This document shows, piece after piece, positions 24,560 to 34,736 of a stretch of 64,000 bases of DNA. The translations under genes were made by a program, and so were the position numbers. The stretch is from Lepus europaeus (Eukaryota; Chordata; Mammalia; Lagomorpha; Leporidae). Position 1 is the stretch's first letter, and the number at the start of each line of letters is the position of its first letter. Location of the stretch: contig NC_084835.1 of assembly GCF_033115175.1 (NCBI RefSeq), positions 90,269,948 to 90,333,947 of the forward strand. The letters run 5' to 3'. Below the pieces are notes generated by a model. That model worked only from the letters and a program-made list of their open reading frames with translations, did no database searches and had not been told where the DNA came from.

Positions 24560-24800
24560 TCTAGAATGCAGCATGCAATTCTGGGCATTCTACCTCAAGG
24601 GAAACATAACAATGATGGAAAAGTTCCAAATAATCAAGGGTACTGATTAATGACTTTCTGTATGAGTATAGACTGAGAGAAGAGGATATTAGAGTCCTCA
24701 AAGAAGGAATGGAAATAAAATTTTTAGTACTAAAAGTGATGAGTAGGTAAAATATACATTGGATGAAGAAATCTAAGATATCAAAGACAGATAATTCAGA
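24560..24800 (+). mobile_element. Possible ancient CR1/L3-type LINE fragment
   Basis: The order AATTCTGGGCATTC, CTCAAGGGAAACATAACAATG, ATGAGTATAGACTGAGAGAAG and CCTCAAAGAAGGAATGG parallels the 3' region of CR1-type LINEs ('ATTCTGGGCACC...TATGAGGAAAGGCTGAGAGA'). Diverged, judged by eye. Confidence 0.35.
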
Positions 24801-25139
24801 AAAGTCATTATTATTATTCTGTTGAAATGGGCATATGTTATAAACTAGAGAAGTAGTATATTGGGGAAAATTTAAGAAACTATGCTTCATATAATTGATT
24901 GATCTTTGTAAACCATGAAGAAATATAAATTAAAAGTATATTTTTAGAAGTTTTCTTTTTAGTTCCCAGACAATATATCCATAGTGAGAGTGAGTTATGA
25001 ACTGTTTTAGAGAATAGTTGGCTACAGACAATTAAATTCTTTTATAAGGAAGTAGGTGATCATTTTAGGCTCTGAAAGTCTATAGTGAGCAGTACCCAAT
25101 GAATTTCCTATATTTCCTTCTAAGGATACATCTTAATAA
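24801..25139. other. Unassigned AT-rich sequence
   Basis: Nothing recognised before the L1 begins. Confidence 0.5.
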
Positions 25140-25616
25140 TATTCACAATCAACAAAATTGACAAACTTTAAAGTGATCAAAAGAAGAAGACTCAAATTTC
25201 TAAAATCAGTTTTGAAAAGGTCACTTACTACCACCCCATAGAAAGGTTTCAATACTTGTGAAGAGAATACAAAGATCATATGATGTACAATTTTATATCA
25301 GCACATTAATCTAGATAAATGAACAAATTCATAGACAAATTCATAAACAAACTGTTTTTTTTTTTTGCTAAAACTGACTCAAGAAGAAATAGAAAATATG
25401 TATAGACACAGAACAAGGGGTTCAACTAGAAATCCAAAATCTTCCCATGAATAAAAGCTCAGAACCAAATAGTTCCACTGGCAAATTCAAGTAAATATTT
25501 AAAGAATTAATAACAATCCTGCAAACTCTTGAAAAGTGAAAACATACCAACTTGGGCTATAAGACCAGTATTATCCTGATACTGAAACCAAACAAAGCAT
25601 CACAAGAAAACAGTTG

Positions 25617-25878
25617 GGGGCTGGCATTATTGTGCAACAGGTTAAACCACTGCCTGTTATGCCAGCATCTCATAGGAGCACCAGTTTGAGTTCCAGCAGC
25701 TCCATTTCCAATCCAGTTCCCTGTTAATGTACCTAGGAAAGCAATGGAAGATGGTGCAAGTAGTTGGTCCACTGCCATCTATGTGGGAGACCTCTGTAGT
25801 TTTTGGATCCTAACTTTGTCCTGGCCCCTCCCTTGTTTTTGCAGCCATCTGGGAGAGAGATAGCAGATGGAGGATCTC

Positions 25879-25916
<38 letters not shown>

Positions 25917-25965
25917 CTTTTCAAATAACTAAATAATTCTTAAATAAACAAATATTTTAAAAAGA
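25617..25965 (+). mobile_element. C-repeat SINE, older form, inside L1
   Basis: GGGGCTGGCATTATTGTGC head, CATCTCATAGGAGCACC, GAAAGCAATGGAAGATGG, CAGCCATCTGGGAG, (TC)n at about 25883-25914, then TTTTCAAATAACTAAATAATTC tail. L1 ORF2 continues on both sides. Confidence 0.88.
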
Positions 25966-26059
25966 AAAAGAAAAACTCAGTCCATTATCCATTATATCGT
26001 CAGGTGCAAAATCTTCAACAAAATAATATGAAACCAAATCAAGCAACTCATAAACGTAT

Positions 26060-26750
26060 GTGTGGCATATATACATAATAGAATATTATTCATCTATAAA
26101 AAAGAATAAAATTCTACCATTTGCAGCAAAATGGATACAACTGGAAGACATCATAGTAGTGAAATAAGCTGGACACAGAAAAATACCATATGTTATCCCT
26201 TATATTTGGGAGTTAAAATTTAAAATGAAAAAACAGCAAAGAAAAGAGCAGAAGAGAAAAAAATGACTGCGTGCATCAATATGGCTGTAAATATAGTTTT
26301 GTGAGATTTTGTCTTAGACCTTTGTCAAACCAGTGGTTAAGAATGTTATACTATTAGCCGGCGCCTCGGCTCAATAGGCTAATCCTCTGCCTGCGGCGCC
26401 AGCACACCGGGATCTAGTCTTGGTCAGGGCGCTGGATTCTGTCCCAGTTGCCTCTCTTCCAGGCCAGCTCTCTGCTATGGCCTAGGAGTGCAGTGGAGGA
26501 TGGCCCAAGTGCTTGGGCCCTGCACCCGCATGGGAGACCAGGAGAAGCACCTGGCTCCTGGCTTTGGATCAGCGTGATGCACCGGCCACAGCACGCCGGC
26601 CTCGGCTGCCATTGGGGGGTGAACCGATGGCAAAGGAAGACCTTTCTCTCTGTCTCTCTCTCTCTCTCTCATTGTCCATTCTGCCTGTCAAAAAAAAAAT
26701 GTTATACTATTATCATTTTAATAATCTGCAATTACCTTGAAGCTTGAAAA
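26060..26750 (+). mobile_element. Second L1 3' end nested in the L1
   Basis: At about 26060 the host ORF2 jumps to L1 3' UTR text (ACATAATAGAATATTATTC, TTTGCAGCAAAATGG), and near 26750, after an A-rich run, host ORF2 text resumes (AGATTAAAATAAAGGACAAAAT). The simplest reading is a separate, 5'-truncated L1 3' end inserted in sense orientation. A young SINE sits inside it. Confidence 0.6.
26357..26697 (+). mobile_element. C-repeat SINE, young form, full length
   Basis: GCCGGCGCCTCGGCTCAATAGG head, GTGCAGTGGAGGATGGCCCAAG, GGCTGCCATTGG, (TC)n, CTGTCA and A9 tail. The flanks 26342-26356 and 26698-26712 are an exact 15-base target-site duplication (AATGTTATACTATTA), marking a recent insertion. 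Confidence 0.98.
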
Positions 26751-27480
26751 AAATTTTTTTCAATCAATATTGATCAAAATCAATCAATATTTATACAGAT
26801 TAAAATAAAGGACAAAATAATTTGATAATATAAATAGATACATAAAAGGATTTGATAAAATCCATACCCTTTTTTGACAAAAACAATCAACAAAAGAAAA
26901 ATATCCTCAGTCTAATAAGCAGAACCTACAGAAGATGCATAGTCAGCATCTTCTTTCAGTGAAATTCTGAAATCTTATCCATGAAGATCAGCAGTAAGAT
27001 AAGAATATATATTCTCACCACTCTGTTCAACATTTTTATAGAGTTATATTCTAGGAACAAACGATGAGAAAAAGAGATGAAAAGACATCTTGAGTGAAAA
27101 GAAAAAAAAGGAAGCTCTCGGTAAATGATATAGTATTGTATACAGAAATTCCCAGGGAATCCACAGAAAGATTTTAGATTAACAAGTTCAATGAGTTTTC
27201 ATGACCAACATACAAAAGTCTATTGTACATCTGTATATTAGCAATAAATTGTCCCTAAAGGAAAAAAATCAAGTTTACAATCTCATCAAAAAGGATAAAG
27301 TATTTAATAATAATTTTAACAAGTGGCTACTGGCACAATGAAGCTACAAAATATTAATGAAAAAGTAAAGAAATCTTAATAAATAGAAAGATATTCTGTG
27401 TTCATGGACTGGACTTCCTACCAGTGTTAAGATGATAAGACTGTCCAATTTTATCTTCAGATTTATTATAATCCCCATTA

Positions 27481-27819
27481 GGGGCTGGCATTGTGGTACA
27501 GCAGGTTATACCACTACTTGAATTGCCAGTATCCCATATTGCAGCACTGGTTATAGTCCCAGCTGCTCTGCTTCCAATACCCCTCCCTGCTAGTATGCCT
27601 GAGAAGACATCAGAAGAGAGCCCAAATATTTGGGCCTCTACCAGACATATGTGAGATTCAGATGGAGTTCCAGACTCCTGGCTATAGCCTGGCCCAGCCG
27701 TGGCTGCTGTAGTCATCTGGGGCATGAAACAGTTGATGGAAGATCTCACTCTCTATCTCTCTCCCCCTCTTTCCATCTGTCATTCTGTTTTCAAATGAAT
27801 AAATAAATTCTTTAAAAAA
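27481..27819 (+). mobile_element. C-repeat SINE, older form, inside L1
   Basis: GGGGCTGGCATTGTGGTACAGC head, GTATCCCATATTGC, CTGGCCCAGCCGTGGCTGC, CATCTGGGGCATGAAAC, a (TC)-rich tract and TTTTCAAATGAATAAATAAATTC tail. Confidence 0.9.
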
Positions 27820-29058
27820 TTCAGCTCATTTCTTGCATAAATTATTGAGGTGATCCTAAAATTCTCTTGGAAATTCAAGGAACTAGAATATCCAAAACAA
27901 TTTCAATAAACAAAATTGAAGGACTCATACCTCCATATTTGAAAAACTTACTGTGGAAATCAATGCAGCTTCACAACAACTTTGAAACAGACTTTGAAAT
28001 CAGTGGAATTGGTCTTTAAGTAAATTCTGACATTTATGATCAATGATATAAAGATAATTCAATGGTAGGAAAAATAGTCTTTTCAACAACTACAGCAAAA
28101 TGATGTTGGGCTCCTACCTCACAATATATACAAAAATTAACTCAAAAATGGGACATAAACCAAAATATAAGTTAAAACTATTAGTATTTATAAGGAAAAT
28201 AGGCATAAATCTTTATGACCTCAGATTAGACAATGGTTTTCTTGATAACAAACACACAGACACACACATACATGCACATATACACACAAACACAAGCAAC
28301 AAAACAAAAACAATAAATTGAACTTCACTAAACTGAAAAGCCATGCTTTGAAAAAAACCATCAAGAAAGTAAAAAGATAAACAAAATCAATGAACATATT
28401 CATAATCATGTCTAACAATAGTCTAATAGCAAGAATATATTTTAAAACACTTCAAACTCAACAAAACAGCAGTTGAAAATTTGGCAAACATGTGAAAAGA
28501 CATTTCTTCAAAGAAGATACACAAATGGCCAGTAAGTACATGAAAAGAAGTTAAACATCAATGGTCTTTAGGGAAATACAAGTCAAAACCACAATAAGAT
28601 ATTTCTTCACAGAATGGCTATGAACAAAAAGATAGAAAATAATTAGTGTTAGTGGCATTATGAAGAAGTTGGAACTCTCATTTGCTGCAGTTTAAAGTGA
28701 TGTAGCCACTTTATAAAGTAATTTGATACTCAAAAAGGTAAATATACATTATTATATGATATAGCAATTCCACCCCTAGGTATATATCCAACAGAATTGA
28801 GAATATGTCCACACAAATATATATATATATATATACACAAGTGTTCCTAGCAGCCTTGATCATAATAACCAAAAAGTCAAAGTAACCCAAGTATTTATCA
28901 GTTGATGAGTAGATTAACAAAATGTGATGCATCCACACAATGGAATATATGAAAATAAAAAAGAATGAAGTACTGACACAAGCTGAAACAAGCCTGAACC
29001 TTGAAAGCAGCATACTAAGGTAAGACTAAAAAGTCAGAATAAGAGTCCACATAATAAT

Positions 29059-29403
29059 GGCCGGCGCCGCGGCTCAATAGGCTAATCCTCTGCCTTGCGG
29101 CGCTGGCATGCCGGGTTCTAGTCCTGGTCGGGGCACCGGATTCTGTCCTGGTTGCCTCTCTTCCAGGCCAGCTCTCTGCTGTGGCCCGGGAGTACAGTGG
29201 AGGATGGCCCAAGTGCTTGGGCCCTGCACCCACATGGGAGACCAGGAGAAGCACCTGGCTCTTGCCTTTGGATCAGCGTGGTACGCCGGCCACAGCGCGC
29301 CAGCCATGGCGGCCATTGGAAGGTGAACCAACAGCAAAAGGAAGACCTTTCTCTCTGTCTCTCTCTCACTGTCCACTCTGCCTGTTTAAAAAAAAAAAAA
29401 AAA
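29059..29403 (+). mobile_element. C-repeat SINE, young form, full length
   Basis: Begins GGCCGGCGCCGCGGCTCAATAG, with GGTTCTAGTCCTGGTCGGGG and GGTGAACCAACAGCAAAAGG, ends CTGCCTGTTT(A)n. Flanks 29044-29056 and 29404-29416 both read AGTCCACATAATA, a 13-base target-site duplication. Inserted in the L1 3' UTR. Confidence 0.98.
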
Positions 29404-29690
29404 AGTCCACATAATATATACTTCAACTTATAGGAAATGTTCACCATAGTCAAATCCTTGGAAAGAGGAAGATTAGTAATCACCAGCTGATGGGGGGAAG
29501 AATCCACAGGAAATAGCAGTTAATGAATGTAGGTTTTGAGTGGGGGTAATGAAAATGTCACAAACTGCATGATGGTGATAGTTGCATAGACAAGTAGATG
29601 TACTAAAAGTCACATAGACAAGCAGATATACTAAAAAGGGGTAAATTTTATAGTATATGAGTCATATTGCAAAAATGACCTATTACTTCT

Positions 29691-30377
29691 GCTGGATTCT
29701 AAGATTATTATTTCATTAGTGCACCAGAACTGGAACTCTTTTAGGACCATTTTTCATTATCACCTCATTCATAGGCAACTAGTAAAAAAAGAGGCTCAGT
29801 CAAGGTCAGGCTCTCTGACATGGACAATCCCTGTAATAATCATGAAGAGTGACAATAATAATTCTTAATCACAGATGTAATTTATTATTTATTGGAAAAT
29901 AATAAATACAAATGATATAGCATGATTAATGATACAAAAGCTTTAGAACATCTATGCTTATCTTCTATTTCCCTTCCTATAACTTTCAAATATCCTAAAA
30001 GAAGTGAAATGACTCATTTTATGTTGTTCTGTGCTTTCACAGTATGGCTCATCAAGTCCATTTTCTAGTATATTAAAATAAAGTTGCTCCTATAGACTGC
30101 TTTTTGGATTTGTCCTAGGGTAATTGACAAAATGGCTATTAGACAACTCGTGCAAAGAAAGGGTAATAGAAGGGAGGCAAAAGTCACAGTTAACTCCAAA
30201 TACCTGTTAAAACAAAACTAAAGAAAGCTTGATGCTTTCTGGGACTTGTTAAAGAATGGCAGTTGTTCTACTCACCCTTCACCCTTATCTCTATCCCACT
30301 CTCCCAGCTGTTCAGAGCTCAGTAAGAAGTTTCCTTATGGCTTATTCCTAGTAGGACAGGTGTCAATTCTGCTCATA
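29691..30377. other. Unassigned AT-rich sequence
   Basis: No gene or recognised repeat. Confidence 0.5.
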
Positions 30378-30705
30378 CGCTTTTTTTTTAAAGATTTTGT
30401 TTATTTATTTGGGAGGTAGAGTTACAGACAGTGAGAGGGAGAGACACAGAGAGAAAGGTCTTCCTTCCATCAGTTCACTCCCCAGATGGTCACAACAGCT
30501 GCAGCTGCACCAATCCAAAGCTTCTTCCCAGTCTCCCATGCAGGTGCAGGGGCTCAAGCACTTGGGTCATCTTCTACTGCTTTTCCAGGACATAGCAGAG
30601 AGCTGGATTGGAAGAGGGGCAGACAGGACTAGAATCAGCGCCCATATGGGATGCTGGTGCTGCAGGCAGGTGATTAACCTACTGCACCACACACAGCACC
30701 AGCCC
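30378..30705 (-). mobile_element. C-repeat SINE, antisense
   Basis: TTTTTTTTTAAAGATTTTGTTTATTTATTT tail, GAGAGAAAGGTCTTCCTTCC, GGGTCATCTTCTACTGC, CCCATATGGGATGCTGG and head TAACCTACTGCACCAC. Flanks 30368-30377 and 30706-30715 read TCTGCTCATA (target-site duplication). Confidence 0.95.
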
Positions 30706-31103
30706 TCTGCTCATATTCAATTGGTTATATGGCTAGCTCAGTTTCATGGAGAGCAACAATATTAATGAATGAAAACAAAGGCTACCGTACCTCCCAGAAG
30801 CCTACACAAAATTTCCCATAAACTATGATCTGTATTAACAGTCTAGACAGAAACACCAGATGCTGTCTTCCTTTCTCAAGATCACAAGGTTGCTTTATGG
30901 TCAGCCAAATTGAGAAGAAAGTAATGCCTTAGTAAGTGCTAAGTGAAAGTAAGCAATAATTGTCTTTTAAGTCATTCACTTAAAATGATTATTTATTTAA
31001 ACTATATTTCATTTACCTCCCAAGTACAGTAAGCAGCAATAGGGACATTAGCTGGTCGCAAGTATCAAATATGCCCTAAGAAACGTTACTTTTAAAAAAC
31101 TCA
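30706..31103. other. Unassigned non-coding sequence
   Basis: Nothing recognised. Confidence 0.5.
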
Positions 31104-31176
31104 GGGATGATGTTGTGGTGCAAAGGGTCAAGCCTTTGCTTCACATTTGTAATGCTGGCATCCCACATGGGGATTC

Positions 31177-31521
31177 TTTTTTTTTTTTTTTTTTTTTTTT
31201 TTGACAGGCAGAGTGGATAGTGAGAGAGAGACAGAGAGAAAGGGCTTCCTTCCTTTTTGCCATTGGTTCACCCTCCAATGGCCGCTGCGGCAGGCGCATC
31301 GTGCTGATCCAAAGCCAGGAGCCAGGTGCTTCTCCTGGTCTCCCATGCGGGTGCAGGGCCCAAGCACCTGGGCCATCCTCCACTGCCTTCCCAGGCCATA
31401 GCAGAGAGCTGGCCTGGAAGAGGGGCAACCGGGATAGAATCCGGCGCCCCGACCAGGACTAGAACCCGGTGTGCTGGCGCCGCAAGGCGGAGGATTAGCC
31501 TGTTAAGCCACGGCGCCGGCC
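31177..31521 (-). mobile_element. C-repeat SINE, young form, antisense, inside an older SINE
   Basis: (T)n then TTGACAGGCAGAGTGGATAG, GAGAAAGGGCTTCC, CAATGGCCGCTGCGG, GGGCCATCCTCCACTGCC and head TTAAGCCACGGCGCCGGCC. Flanks 31162-31176 (CCCACATGGGGATTC) and 31522-31536 (TCCACATGGGAATTC) are the target-site duplication. The long open frames here (for example 31326-31850) are translations of these SINEs. Confidence 0.97.
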
Positions 31522-31732
31522 TCCACATGGGAATTCTAGTTCGTACCTTGACTATTCTGCTTCCAATTCAGCTCCCTGCTGATGTGCCTGGAAGGGTAAT
31601 GAATGAAGGCACAAGTAGTTGGGCCTCTGTCACCAATCTTGGGGATCAGGAAGGTATTCCTGGATCCTTACTTCAGCTTGGCCCAGCCCTGGCTCTTGCA
31701 GCCATTATAGCAATGAACAAGCAGAGGGAAGA

Positions 31733-31844
31733 TCTCTCCCTCTTCCATTCCTTTCCCTTACCCTCTCTCCCTTCTCCCTCCACTCCCTCTCTTCCCTCTC
31801 CCTTCTCTCTTTCTCTTCTTCTCTTTCTCTCTCCCTCTCTCTCA
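31733..31844 (+). repeat. Pyrimidine-rich tract, about 112 bases
   Basis: CT-rich with few purines, grading from CCCTCTTCC to TTCTCTTTCTC units; an expansion of the older SINE's pyrimidine tract. Confidence 0.9.
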
Positions 31845-31905
31845 AATTAGCCGTTCTCTGTCCCTCTGCCTTTCAAACAAAAAAATGAATCATTTTTAAA
31901 AAATC

Positions 31906-32429
31906 TAAAAATTCTCTAGTAAAGATAGCCATGAATAATTTATATCACAAGTATTTTGGAGTTGAAGATATATGACTGCCTAAATGTTTGGAAAACCCCC
32001 ATGATGTGCTATAGCCCAAACAGTCTCAGAACAAAGAGCGGCAGGAACAGTTCAGGCAAAGGAGGAAGACAGGGACCAGTAGCAATTAATAGAGATGCTG
32101 GCCTCGAAAGTCAGCAGTTTAGTGAGTTGATTTCTATAGGGCAATTAAACTCTTAACTGGGTTAGGTAAAGGATCCTTCTATTTTTCCATCTGTCCACAC
32201 ATCCAACCAACTCTTCATTCAGTATCTTATGATGTAGATGTTAAACTGGGAAAGGGACATTCAGTAGCTAAAGAGATAAGAGTTGAAGAAATAAAAGTAG
32301 GCATCATACGAGAAAATGAAGTAGTTGTGAAAATAGGCAAATGTGCACCCAAACAATAAATATCTTGCTGCAAAAGTATTACAATAACATGTCAAAGCAT
32401 GTCAAAGGCTACCAAACACTGTGCTTGCT
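31906..32429. other. Unassigned non-coding sequence
   Basis: Nothing recognised. Confidence 0.5.
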
Positions 32430-32912
32430 TCTTTGCTTCTGGCCATGTGGACATCTGGAGAGTGAACCAGTTGATAGAAGATCTCCTCTGTGGCCGGCGC
32501 CGTGGCTCAACAGGCTCATCCTCCACCTTGCGGTGCCGGCACACCAGGTTCTAGTCCCAGTCGGGGCGCCGGATTCTGTCCCGGTTGCCCCTCTTCCAGG
32601 CCAGCTCTCTGCTGTGGCCAGGGAGTGCAGTGGAGGATGGCCCAAGTGCTTGGGCCCTGCACCCCATGGAAGACCAGGAGAAGCACCTGGCTCCCGCCAT
32701 CAGATCAGCGCAGTGCGCCGGCCGTAGCGCACCAGCCAAAGCGGCCATTGGAGGGTGAACCAACGGCAAAGGAAGCCCTTTCTCTCTGTCTCTCTCTCTC
32801 ACTGTCCACTCTGCCTGTCAAAAATAAAAAAAATTTAAAAAAAAAAGATCTCCTCTGTCTCTCCCTCTCTCTATATAATTCTGACTTTCAAATAAATAAA
32901 TCTTTTTAAAAA
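32430..32912 (+). mobile_element. C-repeat SINE 3' end, older form, split by a younger SINE
   Basis: Left: CTGGCCATGTGGACATCTGG, AGTGAACCAGTTGATAGAAG. Right, from 32846: AGATCTCCTCTGTCTCTCCC, ATAATTCTGACTTTCAAATAAATAAATC. The 5' half is absent. It shares its 3' end and flank with the SINE at 34282-34586, so it seems to belong to a local duplication. Confidence 0.9.
32492..32845 (+). mobile_element. C-repeat SINE, young form, full length, inside an older SINE
   Basis: The best-preserved pol III elements in the window: A-box-like TGGCTCAACAGG (32503-32514) and B-box-like GGTTCTAGTCC (32547-32557). Then GGGAGTGCAGTGGAGGATGG, CAAAGCGGCCATTGG, CTGTCA and A/T tail. Flanks 32479-32491 and 32846-32858 are identical (AGATCTCCTCTGT). 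Transcriptional activity cannot be judged from sequence. Confidence 0.98.
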
Positions 32913-33060
32913 GTAGATGCATGTGTGTGTTTGCCTTTCCCTATTCAGTTTAGAACTGTCTTATAAGATTTCATACGACTGGGAAAAGGACACAAACTTT
33001 GGGTTCTTGACTTTAAACTGCATGACTGCAATGCCCCTTGGCAACCATCATTACAGGTTG
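32913..33060 (+). repeat. Local duplication, copy 1 (non-SINE part)
   Basis: Immediately follows the older SINE tail and aligns end to end with 34587-34736, which likewise follows a SINE tail. Shared words include TTGCCTTTC, GAAAAGG, ACAAACT, TTGACTTTAAACTGCATGAC and CCATCATTA. I estimate roughly three quarters identity by eye. Confidence 0.8.
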
Positions 33061-33094
33061 ACCTATTTGACACTCACAGAATGTGAAGTGAACA

Positions 33095-33190
33095 TCACAT
33101 TTTACAAATAAGGTACATGATAATCAAGTAAAGTAAGTATCTGGCCTACAGTAATTTAACTTAGAGAGAATGTAGATTCTGGTTCTAAAG
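33095..33190 (-). mobile_element. Possible MIR fragment, antisense
   Basis: CATTTTACAAATAAGGTACATG followed by GTATCTGGCC and GATTCTGGTTC resembles the complement of MIR ('ATTTTACAGATGAGGAAACTGAGG'). Short and diverged. Confidence 0.35.
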
Positions 33191-33348
33191 ATCATGATCA
33201 TTCTGGAAGGTACAAAATCTACCCCCCCACCCCCACTATTACAAGGACAGGAAATCCTAAGCAAGCTGAAGCTCAACACAGTTATATTCCTAGAAGGAAA
33301 AAGGAAAGCTATATAGCAAACATAAGATCATCTCTTAAGATTTATCTC

Positions 33349-33689
33349 GGCTGGAACTGCGGCTCACTTAGCTAATCCTCCCCCTGTGGCGCCGGCACTC
33401 CGGGTTCTAATCCTGGTGGGGGCGCCGGATTCTGTCCGGGTTGCCCCTCTTCCAGGCCAGCTCTCTGCTGTGGCCCGGGAAGGCAGTGGAGGATGGCCCA
33501 AGTCCTTGGGCCTTGCACCCCACGGGAGACCAGGAGAAGCACCTGGCTCCTGCCTTCGGATCAGCGCAGTGCACCGGCCACAGTGCGCTGGCCGTGGCGG
33601 CCATTGGAGGGTGAACCAACGGCAAAGGAAGACTTTTCTCTCTGTCTCTCTCTCTCACTGTCCACTCTGCCTGTAAAAAAAAAAAAAAA
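33349..33689 (+). mobile_element. C-repeat SINE, young form, full length
   Basis: GGCTGGAACTGCGGCTCACTTAG head, GGCGCCGGCACTCCGGG, GGGAAGGCAGTGGAGGATGG, GTGGCGGCCATTGGAGGG, (TC)n, CTGCCTGT(A)15. No clear target-site duplication seen. Confidence 0.96.
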
Positions 33690-34281
33690 GAAATAATACC
33701 TGAGAAAAATTCATTCTGTACACAAATGTGGAAACTTTAAAAAAAATTCATGGAAAAATTGGACCAGCAGAGACCAATGTCAGTTACTTTAGAAGTATAC
33801 CATATCCTTACAGTCTCATCAGAAATTAAGATTTTCTTTTATCTAAAATGCCATCTAGTATTGAATGGGATATTTAATTTTCTGCCCCTGATAAAGAAAC
33901 AAAGCCTCTATATTGCTGGCAGCCAAAGAGTAAATATAAACTTACTCTAACTCATTTGCGGAGTGCAATAAACATTACTTTGATTTTGTAACTCCTAATG
34001 AGGACAGAAGACATCAGTGATATAGACAAACCATTGGGTTGAGAACAGAAATATCAACATAGACACAATCTCCTAATTTTCTCATCTTTGGTGTACATTA
34101 GTTGGTTAATGGACTTAAGCCAGGATATATCTACACACACAAAACAAAGTGGATAATTGAGCAATTATCTGATTAATTTAAACACTGAAGAAAGTGACTT
34201 TGGATAATTAAGATTTTGTTCTAAACTATTGGAGCATTTTTCTTTGGGGAAAATTTATGGGAACAGAAGTCAAAGTAGGTA
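33690..34281. other. Unassigned non-coding sequence
   Basis: Nothing recognised between two SINEs. Confidence 0.5.
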
Positions 34282-34586
34282 GGGGCCAACATTTTGGCCT
34301 AGCAGGTAAAGTGCCACTTGCAATACCAGAATCCCAAAAGGGCACCGCCTCATGTCCCAGCTGCTCCATTTCCAATCCAGCTCCCTACTAATGGTCTGAG
34401 AAAAGCAGCAGAAGATGGCCCTGCCACCCACATGGTAGTCTCAGATGGAGCTCCCAGCTATGGCTTTGGCCTGGCCCAGCCCTGACCTTTCTGGCCATTT
34501 TGGGAGTGAACCAGCAGATAGAAGATGTCTCTCCCTGTCTCTCCCTCTGTCTCTGTAACTCTGACTTTCTAATAAATCTTTAAAAG
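34282..34586 (+). mobile_element. C-repeat SINE, older form
   Basis: GGGGCCAACATTTTGGCCTAGC head, CAGAATCCCAAAAGGGCACC, CAATCCAGCTCCCTACTAATG, CTGGCCCAGCCCTGACC, AACTCTGACTTTCTAATAAATC. A short internal deletion follows GAAGATGGCCC. CAGAAGT occurs on both sides (34264, 34586) as a possible short target-site duplication. Confidence 0.92.
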
Positions 34587-34736
34587 CAGAAGTACATTCG
34601 TGCTTGCCTTTCGGCACTGCATTTTAGAATTGTCTAATGAGATTTTACAGGACTCAGAAAAGGTTACAAACTGTGGGGACTTGACTTTAAACTGCATGAC
34701 TAGGAATGCTCTTTTGTGGCCATCATTAGAGGTTAG
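34587..34736 (+). repeat. Local duplication, copy 2 (non-SINE part)
   Basis: Direct-orientation partner of 32913-33060, about 1.7 kb away. Both copies are preceded by a C-SINE 3' end, so the SINE tail was part of the duplicated segment or both were hit at the same place; the first is simpler. Confidence 0.8.

Larger units (their letters stand above)
25140..29690 (+). mobile_element. L1 LINE, ORF2 and 3' UTR, sense, multiply interrupted
   Basis: L1 ORF2 text is collinear across the interruptions: RT-region sequence at 25140-25615 (ACAAAATTGACAAACTTTAAAG, ACTGAAACCAAACAAAGCATC), then 25983-26060, 26762-27480, and 27823-29058 (GAATATCCAAAACAATTTC, ACCCCTAGGTATATATCCAAC, CACAATGGAATATATG), ending in the 3' UTR at 29404-29690 (AATGAAAATGTCACAAACTGC). 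Frameshifts and stops are frequent, so it is dead. Four C-SINEs and a second L1 3' end are nested in it. CA-rich (28250-28295) and TA (28817-28835) runs occur internally. Confidence 0.85.
31104..31905 (+). mobile_element. C-repeat SINE, older form, split by a younger SINE
   Basis: Left part (31104-31176): GATGTTGTGGTGCAAAGGGTC to the B-box-proximal CATCCCACATGGGGATTC. Right part (31522-31905): resumes at TCCACATGGGAATTC, then CAATTCAGCTCCCTGCTG, TTCAGCTTGGCCCAGCCC, an expanded pyrimidine tract and CTGCCTTTCAAACAAAAAAATG. A younger SINE lies between. Confidence 0.93.

Noticed and set aside
31326..31850. 174-codon open frame, the longest in the window
   Set aside because: It runs across a young antisense SINE, an older SINE and its pyrimidine tract. 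The protein text is the standard translation of C-SINEs, not a gene.
32492..32600. A-box and B-box as a tRNA gene
   Set aside because: The promoter boxes belong to the tRNA-derived head of a C-SINE. The sequence cannot fold as a cloverleaf and continues into the SINE body.
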